Positions 27,850-34,587 of a stretch of 64,000 bases of DNA are shown in pieces. Both the position numbers and the translations under genes were made by a program. The DNA is from PWQG01 sp040882255. Lineage in GTDB: Bacteria > Pseudomonadota > Gammaproteobacteria > Pseudomonadales > Pseudohongiellaceae. The notes under the pieces are model-generated. The model did not search any database, had not been told where the DNA came from, and saw only the letters and a program-made list of their open reading frames with translations. Each line of letters starts with the position of its first letter. The first letter of the stretch is position 1. Location: the NCBI GenBank assembly GCA_040882255.1, contig JBBEBP010000011.1, forward strand, positions 124,001 through 188,000, in the 5' to 3' direction.

Positions 27850-28487
27850 GAATCATCTCCCGACAGTGCTCCGAATCCGAAGTCCTGCGAGGGCGGCGTG
27901 ACATTGAGCGTGATTTCCACATCGCCGCGTTCCGGGGTTTCCGGTGGCAGAGCGATCTCCCGGCGATTGTCGGGGGCATCCATCCAGGGGTGCCAGACAT
28001 GCAGGGTGTCGGGGAAAGCGGTCAGATCTTCCAGTTGCAGCCGGCCCCGTTCGTCCGATACCGCGACATGCTGCCACTCGGAGACATAGACGTAGCCCAC
28101 CATGCTGTCATGGATATTGCAGCCCAGCGTGGCGATACCGGCCTGGTTGAATTGTACCGGATCCACGGGATCATCCGCGTACAGACGCGTGGAAAACTGC
28201 CGGATATCCGAGAAGGAGTAGACGTGATGGCGAACGTTGTCGCTGTTGGGGAACTCCACTGACTGACCCGGATGGATGGCAATCACCATTGGCACGAAAC
28301 GCCGGTTGATCTGGTCGATCACTGCGTTTTCATCCGGCGTGAGCTGGCGTCGTTGCTCGCGAATTTCCACCACCGTATCGGCCAGCGGCTCGCCGTGCTG
28401 GTCCAGTACAGTGACCGCAAGACTCTCGGCACGGGCGAGATTGCCCAGAAGTAGAAATGTCAGTGTCAGCAGAATACTTCGCTGCAT
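27846..28487 (-). CDS. Periplasmic cupredoxin-like protein ("methylamine utilization" type)
   Basis: The 213-residue product has a signal peptide (cleavage after ARA, about residue 20) and a beta-sandwich body. Candidate type 1 copper ligands are H88 (in NVRHHVYSF) and C123, H126 and M129 in CNIHDSM, the Cys-His-Met pattern of blue copper proteins with short spacing. A beta domain follows (about 140-200). Homologues are often labelled methylamine utilization protein, but no mau genes are present, so that name is not evidence of function. It starts a minus-strand operon (with DUF3034 and globin genes) diverging from a class III cyclase gene 127 nt away. Confidence 0.8.
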   Translation of the reverse strand: MQRSILLTLTFLLLGNLARAESLAVTVLDQHGEPLADTVVEIREQRRQLTPDENAVIDQINRRFVPMVIAIHPGQSVEFPNSDNVRHHVYSFSDIRQFSTRLYADDPVDPVQFNQAGIATLGCNIHDSMVGYVYVSEWQHVAVSDERGRLQLEDLTAFPDTLHVWHPWMDAPDNRREIALPPETPERGDVEITLNVTPPSQDFGFGALSGDDS

Positions 28488-28512
28488 CGGTGCCTCGCGT
28501 CGATGGGGTAGT

Positions 28513-28525
28513 TGGCAGTGTGCCA
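28513..28525. promoter_or_regulatory. Palindrome between the cupredoxin and cyclase genes
   Basis: TGGCA (28513-28517), GTG, TGCCA (28521-28525) form a perfect short inverted repeat in the 127-nt divergent gap. Its centre is about 30 nt before the minus-strand ATG and about 37 nt before the -10 of the plus-strand promoter, so one regulator could act on both genes. No known protein is assigned. Confidence 0.35.
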
Positions 28526-28552
28526 GCCGCCGGTAGCGGGATCAAGCGGCTG

Positions 28553-28561
28553 TGCTATAGT
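28553..28561 (+). promoter_or_regulatory. Extended -10 promoter element for the cyclase gene
   Basis: TGC followed by TATAGT (28556-28561) is an extended -10, matching five of six bases of the consensus. There is no good -35 at the right distance (GTAGCG), which an extended -10 can tolerate or which may indicate an activator, perhaps through the palindrome just upstream. The start point would be about 46 nt before the ATG at 28615. Confidence 0.5.
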
Positions 28562-28614
28562 CCGGGTTTCAGTGAGGCTGGTGACCTGCGGGTCGCCCGG
28601 TACGGCGAGGATTG

Positions 28615-30558
28615 ATGACGCTTTTCAGCAGCTTCAGAACACGATTGCTGGTTTTTGTACTGGTACTGCTGCTACCGGTGTTGATGGCGATCTATGCCTA
28701 CGTCAGCTACCAGAATACCCGCTACACCTCGGACACCATTGACAGTTATCTCAGACTCGGAGCGGATGTCTTTGATTTCAGCCTGGAAGAGCATCAGAGA
28801 ACCTTGCTGACCATTGCGTCCACCCTGACCAGGGATTGGGGCTTTCGCAACGCCTTTGGCGCGGCCGACTCGGCAACCGTGCTGGATGCAGCCCGGAACC
28901 TGCTGACACGCACTCAGGGAGCGGCGGATATGCTGCTGGTGACCGATCTGGAGGGCGCGGTGATTGCTGATACGCTGGGTCAGGGCATGACAGATCTGGA
29001 GGCGGAGTGGTCCCGTCTCACGGTGAGGGCACGCCGCAACGAGGGGCAGGCCCAGGGAATCGTGACGGTAGGTGAGTCTCCCTATCTGGTGACCGTGGTG
29101 CCCCTGTTCCTGCCCACGCCGGTAGCATGGGTGTTTGCCGGTTTCCAGCTCGACGACGAATTTGTTGATACCATTCAGCAGACTGTGGTCTCGGATATTT
29201 CGATCTTGCGCTATCAGCGCACGCAGCCCGAGACGCCTCCCGAAGTGACGCTTGTGGCGTCCACACTGGAGGAGGATGATCGCGACAGGCTGGTGACCGC
29301 ACTGGACACCGCGCGGTATGCCCGGACTCAGCGGATTGCCCTGTCTGACAGTGACCATGGAACGCTGGTGCGTTCACTCTATGGGGAGCCGGGTGACGCA
29401 TTGGAGTTTGTGGCCACCATCCAGCGTTCCTACCGTGAAAACGAGGAAAATCTGCAGGCACTGCGTAACCGGCTGCTGCAATTCTATCTTGCCGTGATCG
29501 CGGTTTCAGTCATCGGTGCGTTCAGTGTTTCCCGGAGTGTGACCCGGCCCGTATTGGCACTGGCGAGTCGTGTGCAACGCATCGACCGGGGCGACTACCG
29601 AACGGTTACCGAGGAAGAGCAGCTTGCGTTGAAAGGACGTGATGAAATCGCCGGCCTGGCCGACTCCGTCAACAGTATGGCGGCCGGTCTGGCGGAAAAG
29701 GAACAGGTCCGGGACCTGTTGGGCAAGGTGGTATCCCGCGACGTCGCTGATGAACTGCTGAGTCGGCGTATCGAGCTGGGGGGCGAGGAAAAGGTGGTCA
29801 GTGTGCTGTTCGTGGATATCCGGGGCTTCACCACGCTGTCCGAGCAGTATGCTCCGGCCCGTCTGCTGGGCATCCTCAACACCTACCTCAGTGAGATGAC
29901 ACGGATCATTGAGCGCAATCGGGGCATTGTCGACAAATACACAGGGGATGCGGTGATGGCCGTGTTTGGTGCTCCGTTGAGCCGCGAGGACGATGTGCGG
30001 AACGCGGTGGCCACGGTCCCGCACGTCGCGCAGGCGCTGCAGGAGCTGCATCGCCGTCCCGATATCCCCGCTCTGGAGGTGGGCATCGGTTTGCACACCG
30101 GCGTCGCGGTGGCCGGTAATATCGGCTCCGCCAGCCGCATGAATTACACGGTGATAGGGGATTCCGTGAACCTGGCATCCCGGCTTGAGTCCCTGTGCCG
30201 ATTCTACCAGGTGGCCAACATCGTCAGCGACACGACCCGCCGCCGGGCACCGGCCGGCTTCGTCTGGTCCCGTCTGGACCGGGTGCGGGTGAAGGGGCGC
30301 TCTGATGCGCTGGATATTCATGAACTGCTGGGCCGCGAAGGCGAAGTGCCGCCCGAACGTCTCCGCGAGGCAGACCGGTTCGAAGAGGCGTTCGTGCTGT
30401 ATCTGGACAGGGACTGGGAGAGTGCTCTCGAAATACTGCGCGACCTGGACGCGGATCATCCGCGCCCCCTGTACCGTATTTACCGGGAGCGTATTGAACA
30501 GTTGATCAGGGAAAATCCGTCAAACTGGGACGGGGTGTTCACTTTCGATCACAAATGA
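28615..30558 (+). CDS. Membrane class III adenylate cyclase with Cache-like sensor and HAMP
   Basis: The 647-residue protein is laid out as membrane segment 1 (about 11-31), a periplasmic Cache/PDC-like sensor region (about 35-285), membrane segment 2 (about 290-310), a HAMP domain (about 310-365) and a class III cyclase domain (about 390-560) plus a C-terminal helical tail. Catalytic residues are present: metal-binding D401 and D445, Lys441 in DKYTGD that favours adenine, and transition-state N519 and R523 in VNLASRLE. So it should be an active, probably cAMP-making, enzyme gated by an external signal. The ATG 28615 follows GGCGAGGA; a TTG three bases earlier is ignored. It diverges from the cupredoxin/DUF3034/globin operon, which suggests that operon makes or receives its signal. 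Confidence 0.88.
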   Translation: MTLFSSFRTRLLVFVLVLLLPVLMAIYAYVSYQNTRYTSDTIDSYLRLGADVFDFSLEEHQRTLLTIASTLTRDWGFRNAFGAADSATVLDAARNLLTRTQGAADMLLVTDLEGAVIADTLGQGMTDLEAEWSRLTVRARRNEGQAQGIVTVGESPYLVTVVPLFLPTPVAWVFAGFQLDDEFVDTIQQTVVSDISILRYQRTQPETPPEVTLVASTLEEDDRDRLVTALDTARYARTQRIALSDSDHGTLVRSLYGEPGDALEFVATIQRSYRENEENLQALRNRLLQFYLAVIAVSVIGAFSVSRSVTRPVLALASRVQRIDRGDYRTVTEEEQLALKGRDEIAGLADSVNSMAAGLAEKEQVRDLLGKVVSRDVADELLSRRIELGGEEKVVSVLFVDIRGFTTLSEQYAPARLLGILNTYLSEMTRIIERNRGIVDKYTGDAVMAVFGAPLSREDDVRNAVATVPHVAQALQELHRRPDIPALEVGIGLHTGVAVAGNIGSASRMNYTVIGDSVNLASRLESLCRFYQVANIVSDTTRRRAPAGFVWSRLDRVRVKGRSDALDIHELLGREGEVPPERLREADRFEEAFVLYLDRDWESALEILRDLDADHPRPLYRIYRERIEQLIRENPSNWDGVFTFDHK

Positions 30559-30563
30559 TCAGG

Positions 30564-30603
30564 ACAGAGAGGGGGTGCTAATCACGCGGCACCCCCCGTC
30601 TGT
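30564..30603. terminator. Hairpin between cyclase and hsp20 genes
   Basis: ACAGA at 30564-30568 pairs with TCTGT at 30599-30603, and GGGGGTGC (30571-30578) with GCACCCCC (30589-30596), around a 10-nt loop; two bases on each side stay unpaired between the stems. It lies between two convergent genes and could serve both. Neither strand shows a clear run of T after it, so termination is inferred from position. Confidence 0.55.
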
Positions 30604-30629
30604 CTGTACCAACTGACCGGTTCAGATCA

Positions 30630-31133
30630 TCATGCGGACTGTTTCCGCTCGACCTTCGCCGAATTCCCGGATGCTTCCCGGGAGGAAGAAACATTCAGCA
30701 GTTTGTCACCTGCACCGATCGGGATCTGGCGTGGCTTCATGGCTTCCGGTATTTCGCGCTCCAACTCAATATGCAGCAGGCCATTCTCGAGATCAGCGGC
30801 CACCACCTTCACATGGTCAGCCAGCTGGAAGACCCGCTCGAAGCTGCGGGCGGCAATGCCCTGGTGCAGATAGGTGCGATCATTGCTGTCATCCTCGGAC
30901 TTGCGCCCGCGGACGGTCAGTGTCTGCTGTTCGGACTGGACGTCCAGCTCGTCTGGCAGGAATCCGGCAACCGCCATGCTGATGCGGTACTGGTCCTTGC
31001 CCAGCCGTTCAATATTGTACGGCGGATAACCGGGCTGGTTCTGTTCTCGCTGTGTCACCGCATCGAGCAGTGATCCCAGATGGTCGAAACCGATCGCAGA
31101 GCGGTACAGTGGTGCGAAATCAAGTGTTCTCAT
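30630..31133 (-). CDS. Small heat-shock protein (Hsp20/IbpA family)
   Basis: IbpA-type proteins bind aggregating proteins and hold them for refolding. The 167-residue product has the N-terminal region (MRTLDFAPLYRSAIGFDHL), the alpha-crystallin domain (about 38-125, YNIERLGKDQYRISMAVAGFL, GLLHIELERE) and a C-terminal extension with the IxI-like anchor (RQIPIG). It is longer than E. coli IbpA (137) because of a Ser-rich basic tail. AGGAGG lies 7 nt before the ATG and is predicted to be masked by a ROSE-like hairpin. A heat-shock-type promoter lies about 100 nt upstream. Confidence 0.93.
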   Translation of the reverse strand: MRTLDFAPLYRSAIGFDHLGSLLDAVTQREQNQPGYPPYNIERLGKDQYRISMAVAGFLPDELDVQSEQQTLTVRGRKSEDDSNDRTYLHQGIAARSFERVFQLADHVKVVAADLENGLLHIELEREIPEAMKPRQIPIGAGDKLLNVSSSREASGNSAKVERKQSA

Positions 31134-31222
31134 GGCTTATCCTCCTCGTGAGCAATAAGTTTTTCATCGTGGCCCATCATGGTGATCGGGCCGGGGTCGG
31201 GGGCCTCTTCAGAGCGTCCCCT
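31134..31222 (-). promoter_or_regulatory. ROSE-like RNA thermometer in the hsp20 leader
   Basis: The leader read on the minus strand ends with CUUAUUGCUC, ACGAG, then GAGGAUAAG before GCC AUG (positions 31159 down to 31136). CUUAUU pairs with GAUAAG (one wobble), then a bulged G, then CUC pairs with GAG. This buries the AGGAGG ribosome-binding site. The UUGCU next to the site with an unpaired G is the mark of ROSE elements, which open on heating in front of many small heat-shock genes in proteobacteria. The rest of the roughly 90-nt leader probably forms helper hairpins that I did not fold. Confidence 0.65.
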
Positions 31223-31229
31223 AAAACTC

Positions 31230-31259
31230 TTGATAGGATCACTCCAAAGGCTTTTCAAG
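31230..31259 (-). promoter_or_regulatory. Promoter of hsp20 (sigma-32-like, also fits sigma-70)
   Basis: On the minus strand CTTGAAA (31259-31253) is followed after 15 nt by CCTATCAA (31237-31230). The first box is the sigma-32 -35 consensus; the second is close to CCCCAT. The same bases also read as TTGAAA, 17 nt, TATCAA for sigma-70. The start point would leave a leader of about 90 nt. Confidence 0.6.
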
Positions 31260-31280
31260 TCTGCGTCGTAAATTATTAAC

Positions 31281-31408
31281 GAGGCCTGTTGGCGGGGCGG
31301 AAGGGCCGCTGCGGAGACGCCCGTGAACCCGTCCATGGGGGGCTCGGCGTGCGCCATCCATGGCGCCCGACGCTCCTTACCGGCCCTTCCGCCCCGCCAA
31401 CAGGCCTC
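31281..31408. repeat. Long palindromic repeat, copy A
   Basis: A perfect 28-bp inverted repeat (31281-31308 against 31381-31408, beginning GAGGCCTGTTGGCGGGG) encloses a 72-nt loop. The loop holds a core (about 31317-31372) with its own small hairpin GCGCCAT-CC-ATGGCGC, and this core matches copy B in reverse orientation at about 49 of 56 positions, while the outer arms of the two copies are unrelated. It lies upstream of the hsp20 promoter. Reading frames across it are artefacts of the symmetry. This stretch and copy B fill most of the 535-nt gap between hsp20 and prpD. Confidence 0.85.
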
Positions 31409-31521
31409 TCGACAATGATAGCGTCAGGCCTGAAATGCTCTGGAGTGGCTCTGAATAGCCGCGAGGGATACTCTCGGGGAGGCGTGCGTCTGGAACCGTG
31501 GGGAGGGATGGCAACGATAGA

Positions 31522-31639
31522 GAACCGTTCGGGCGGGGTGGCGCCGGGAAAGTGTCGGCCGCCATGGATGGCGGACGCCAAGCCCTCCATGGACGGATTG
31601 ACGGGCGTCTTTCCCGGCGCCGCCCCGCCCGGACGGTTC
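31522..31639. repeat. Long palindromic repeat, copy B
   Basis: A 31-bp inverted repeat (31522-31552 against 31609-31639) with only two mismatches, both G-U-type in RNA, encloses a 56-nt core that is the reverse complement of the copy A core, with the same CGCCAT-CC-ATGGCG motif. It begins 30 nt after the prpD stop codon, so in RNA it would fold as a long hairpin behind prpD and could protect the 3' end or stop transcription. Confidence 0.85.
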
Positions 31640-31668
31640 GTTCTACGGAGTGCTCCTCTCCGGACAAG

Positions 31669-33117
31669 CTAGATGACAAGAAGGTCCATGAACTCGTTGA
31701 CCGGCATGGCCTCCAGCCGTTTCTGGTCCTTGCACAGTTCGAAGATCCGCTCGGCCCGTTTCGCCGGAAAACGCGTGGCCAGGTTATTGCGGAACTTGTC
31801 CTCCAACAACGGAATGCCTTCTTCCCGCCGGCGGCGATGGCCGACCGGATATTCGATTTCCACCTTCTCCGTATGAGTGCCGTCCTTGAAAAAGATCTGC
31901 AGGGCATTGGCGATGGACCGCTTGTCGGGTTCCATGTAGTCACGGGTGTAGCGTTCGTCTTCCTCGATGACCATTTTTTCGCGCAGTTCGTCGATAATGG
32001 GGTGCGACTCGTGGAAGGAGTCTTCATAGTGTTCGGCCACCAGGTTTCCGAAGATCAACGGTACGGCGGTCATGTACTGGAGGCAGTGATCACGGTCGGC
32101 CGGGTTGTTGAGCGGACCCGATTTGCTGATGATACGGATGGCCGACTCGTGCGTGGTGATGGCGATCTTCTCGATCTCATTGAGGCGGTTCTTCACCTCC
32201 GGGTGGAGACGGACCGCCGCTTCGGCGGCAGTCTGTGAGTGGAACTCGGCCGGGAAGGAGATCTTGAACAGTACGTTTTCCATGACGTAGCTGCCGTAGT
32301 CGCGCGGAAAACGGAAGCGTTTGCCCTGGAACTGTACGTCATAGAAACCCCAGGTCGGTGCTGTCAGCACGCTCGGGTAGCCGATCTCGCCCCGCAGGGT
32401 CAGGTCGGCAAGCCGCACTGCGCGGGAAGTGGCGTCACCGGCAGCCCAGGACTTGCGGGGGCCGGCGTTGGGGGAATGCCGGTAGGTGCGCAGGCTGGAG
32501 CCATCCAGCCACGCCTGGGACAGGGCATCGATGACCTGGTCTTCCGTGCCACCCATCATATGCGTCACCACGGCGGTGGAAGCAACGCGCACCAACAGCA
32601 CATGACAGAGGCCCACGCGGTTGAAACTGTTCTCCAGCGCCAGGATGCCCTGGATCTCATGGGCCTTGATCATGGCCGTGAGCACATCACGCATCAGCAG
32701 CGGCTCGCGGCCGGCCGCGATGTTGCGTTGCGACAGATGGTCGGCGACGGCGAGAATGCCGCCCATATTGTCGGAAGGGTGGCCCCATTCCGCAGCCAGC
32801 CACGTGTCATTGTAATCCAGCCAGCGGATGATGCAGCCGATGTCCCAGGCGGCCTTCACCGGGTCGAGCCGAAACTGCGTGCCGGGCACGCGGGCGCCGT
32901 TGGGGACGACAGTACCCTCTACCAGCGGCCCCAGCAGCTTGGTGCACTCGGGAAAGCGCAGGGCCAGCAGTCCACAGCCCAGCGTGTCCATGAGGCAGTT
33001 GCGGGCCGTGTCATAGGCTTCCTTTGAATTGACTTCGTACCCGGTGACGTAGCGCGCGATATCCACCAGCTCCTGATCGGATGCGGGGCGCTGGTTGGTC
33101 TCTACATTGGCGGACAT
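31669..33117 (-). CDS. prpD: 2-methylcitrate dehydratase PrpD
   Basis: PrpD removes water from 2-methylcitrate in the methylcitrate cycle of propionate breakdown. The 482-residue product has the MmgE/PrpD family layout: an all-helical domain with RWLDYNDTWLAAEWGHPSDN near 98-117, the SPNAGPRKSWAAGDATSRAVRLA motif, and a smaller C-terminal lid domain (about 270-400) with FKISFPAEFHSQTAAEAA. Length equals the PrpD group (483). GGAGA lies before the ATG. It follows prpC with an unusually long 305-nt gap that contains a candidate small RNA on the other strand. Confidence 0.96.
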   Translation of the reverse strand: MSANVETNQRPASDQELVDIARYVTGYEVNSKEAYDTARNCLMDTLGCGLLALRFPECTKLLGPLVEGTVVPNGARVPGTQFRLDPVKAAWDIGCIIRWLDYNDTWLAAEWGHPSDNMGGILAVADHLSQRNIAAGREPLLMRDVLTAMIKAHEIQGILALENSFNRVGLCHVLLVRVASTAVVTHMMGGTEDQVIDALSQAWLDGSSLRTYRHSPNAGPRKSWAAGDATSRAVRLADLTLRGEIGYPSVLTAPTWGFYDVQFQGKRFRFPRDYGSYVMENVLFKISFPAEFHSQTAAEAAVRLHPEVKNRLNEIEKIAITTHESAIRIISKSGPLNNPADRDHCLQYMTAVPLIFGNLVAEHYEDSFHESHPIIDELREKMVIEEDERYTRDYMEPDKRSIANALQIFFKDGTHTEKVEIEYPVGHRRRREEGIPLLEDKFRNNLATRFPAKRAERIFELCKDQKRLEAMPVNEFMDLLVI

Positions 33118-33204
33118 GTTCTCGTTCTCCTCATGCTGTGATGCCTGTTTGTGTCAGTATCTGTCGATCCATCCTGTGTCGCCTGCGACTCATCGACTGT
33201 CTGT

Positions 33205-33233
33205 TTGCGCTACCACCGATCACCCGCTATAAC
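33205..33233 (+). promoter_or_regulatory. Promoter of the candidate prpC-prpD small RNA
   Basis: TTGCGC (33205-33210), a 17-nt spacer and TATAAC (33228-33233) form a sigma-70-type promoter pointing against the prp genes. The -10 matches five of six bases, the -35 three. The predicted start point, about 33240, falls exactly at the first base of a perfect hairpin. Confidence 0.5.
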
Positions 33234-33239
33234 CTTATT

Positions 33240-33382
33240 GCGCACACGGATTGTGCGCTTGAAGCCTGTCAGGGAAGGTGGGCGGCCGGGGCCCGGTGCG
33301 CTTCCTGTTAGCAGCCCCGGCACTTCGGAGGGCGGTGACGCGGACATTTCGTCGGCTCGCAGTACCGCCCTCCTTCTTTAAT
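33240..33382 (+). ncRNA. Candidate structured small RNA between prpC and prpD
   Basis: About 140 nt on the plus strand, opposite to prpC-prpD, hold three successive perfect hairpins: GCGCACA/TGTGCGC (33240-33258, loop CGGAT), GCCGGGGC/GCCCCGGC (33285-33292 with 33314-33321), and GGAGGGCGGT/ACCGCCCTCC (33327-33336 with 33364-33373) followed by TTCTTTAAT, which looks like an intrinsic terminator. A promoter sits just before the first hairpin. The first loop reads ACACGGATTGT, close to the CsrA/Rsm-binding consensus with GGA in the loop; a second GGA lies in a small loop inside hairpin 3 (GACG-CGGACATTT-CGTC). There is no protein-coding candidate. I do not recognise a known RNA family. Confidence 0.5.
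33327..33382 (+). terminator. Intrinsic terminator of the candidate small RNA
   Basis: A perfect 10-bp GC-rich stem (33327-33336 with 33364-33373) is followed on the plus strand by TTCTTTAAT. The loop holds a further GACG/CGTC stem. On the minus strand the T-rich side lies before the hairpin, so it should not end prpC transcripts, which fits a plus-strand transcript. Confidence 0.55.
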
Positions 33383-33422
33383 CCCCGGAATCCGGTTGAC
33401 AAGCGGTTGTGCTGAACAATTC

Positions 33423-34553
33423 TCAGCGCTCGTCAATATCCACCCATTGTGCATGCTCGGGGCCGGTATACTCCGCGCTGGGCCGGATGATGCGGTTGTT
33501 CGCCCGCTGTTCCATGACGTGGGCGGCCCAGCCCGTCACCCGGGACATCACGAAAATCGGCGTGAACAGGCCGGTGGGAATGTCCATGAAGTGATAGGCC
33601 GAAGCGTGGAAAAAGTCTGCGTTGCAGAACAGCTTTTTCTCGCGCCACATGACAGACTCACTGCGCTCGGAAACCGGGTACAGTACCGTGTCGCCCACAT
33701 GTTCTGCCAGACGCTTCGACCATTGCTTGATGATGGCATTGCGCGGATCGGACTCGCGGTATATCGCGTGACCGAATCCCATGATTTTTTCCTTGCGCTC
33801 CAGCATGCCCAACAGGGCCTGTTCGGCTTCGTCGGGCGTTTTCCATTGTTCGATCATGGCCATTGCCGCCTCGTTGGCGCCGCCGTGCAGCGGGCCACGC
33901 AGTGAGCCGATGGCGCCGGTGATGCAGGAGTACATGTCGGAAAGCGTCGAGGCGCAGACGCGCGCGGTAAAGGTCGAGGCATTGAACTCGTGTTCGGCAT
34001 ACAGGATCAGCGATACGTTCATGACGCGTGCCGCGAGCTCGGACGGCTCTCTGTCATGCAACATGTGCAGGAAATGGGCGCCCGTGGATTCATCATCCAG
34101 TGCCGTATCAATACGGATGCCGTCATGACTGAAGCGGTACCAGTAGCAGATGATGGAGGGCAGGGCGGCCACCAGCCGGTCACTGCTTGCCTGCTGCTGA
34201 CTGAAATCCTGCTCGGGCTCCAGATTGCCGAGCATGGAGCAGCCTGTGCGCATCACATCCATGGGGTGGGCGGAGGCGGGAATGCGTTCCAGCACTTCCC
34301 GCAGGGCGGGGGGCAGTTCGCGCAGACCGCGCAGGCGGCTCCGGTAATCGTCCAGTTCCCGCCGGTCCGGCAGGTGACCTTTCAGCAGCAGATGGGCGAC
34401 TTCCTCGAAGCCGGCCTTCTCCGCCAGTTCCTCGATATCGTGGCCACGGTAGGTCAGACCGGATCCGGTCTTGCCCACCGTACACAGCGCTGTCTCGCCA
34501 GCCACCTGACCGCGCAGACCGGCGCCGCCCGATTGTTTTCTGTTGTCACTCAT
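33423..34553 (-). CDS. prpC: 2-methylcitrate synthase PrpC
   Basis: PrpC joins propionyl-CoA and oxaloacetate to 2-methylcitrate. The 376-residue product is a citrate-synthase fold with the catalytic histidines in GPLHGGANEAAM and MGFGHAIYRESDPR and the Asp in FCNADFFHASAYHF. The short N-terminus (GLRGQVAGETALCTVGKTGSGLTYRGHDIEELA) and length put it with PrpC and not with the 430-residue TCA-cycle type. ATG 34553 has AGGAG before it; the open frame runs further upstream, but into the prpB end. It lies 34 nt after prpB. Confidence 0.95.
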   Translation of the reverse strand: MSDNRKQSGGAGLRGQVAGETALCTVGKTGSGLTYRGHDIEELAEKAGFEEVAHLLLKGHLPDRRELDDYRSRLRGLRELPPALREVLERIPASAHPMDVMRTGCSMLGNLEPEQDFSQQQASSDRLVAALPSIICYWYRFSHDGIRIDTALDDESTGAHFLHMLHDREPSELAARVMNVSLILYAEHEFNASTFTARVCASTLSDMYSCITGAIGSLRGPLHGGANEAAMAMIEQWKTPDEAEQALLGMLERKEKIMGFGHAIYRESDPRNAIIKQWSKRLAEHVGDTVLYPVSERSESVMWREKKLFCNADFFHASAYHFMDIPTGLFTPIFVMSRVTGWAAHVMEQRANNRIIRPSAEYTGPEHAQWVDIDER

Positions 34554-34587
34554 GACTCGTGTCTCCTGCCAGAAGTATGTGGTGAGT

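Noticed and set aside
27846..28487. Methylamine dehydrogenase pathway gene
   Set aside because: The common label for this family is misleading; no mauA, mauB or related genes are near and only a copper-site pattern is visible.
31276..31672. Open frames through the two palindromic repeats on both strands
   Set aside because: Their residues come from the inverted repeats, so both strands give similar peptides; no start signal, no known fold.
33240..33380. Signal recognition particle RNA or another known housekeeping RNA
   Set aside because: The conserved SRP loop (GGAAG with GCAGCC) and tmRNA or 6S features are absent.
33151..33381. A 76-codon plus-strand frame in the prpC-prpD gap
   Set aside because: It runs through the hairpins and has no ribosome-binding site or domain; the structure fits an RNA better.
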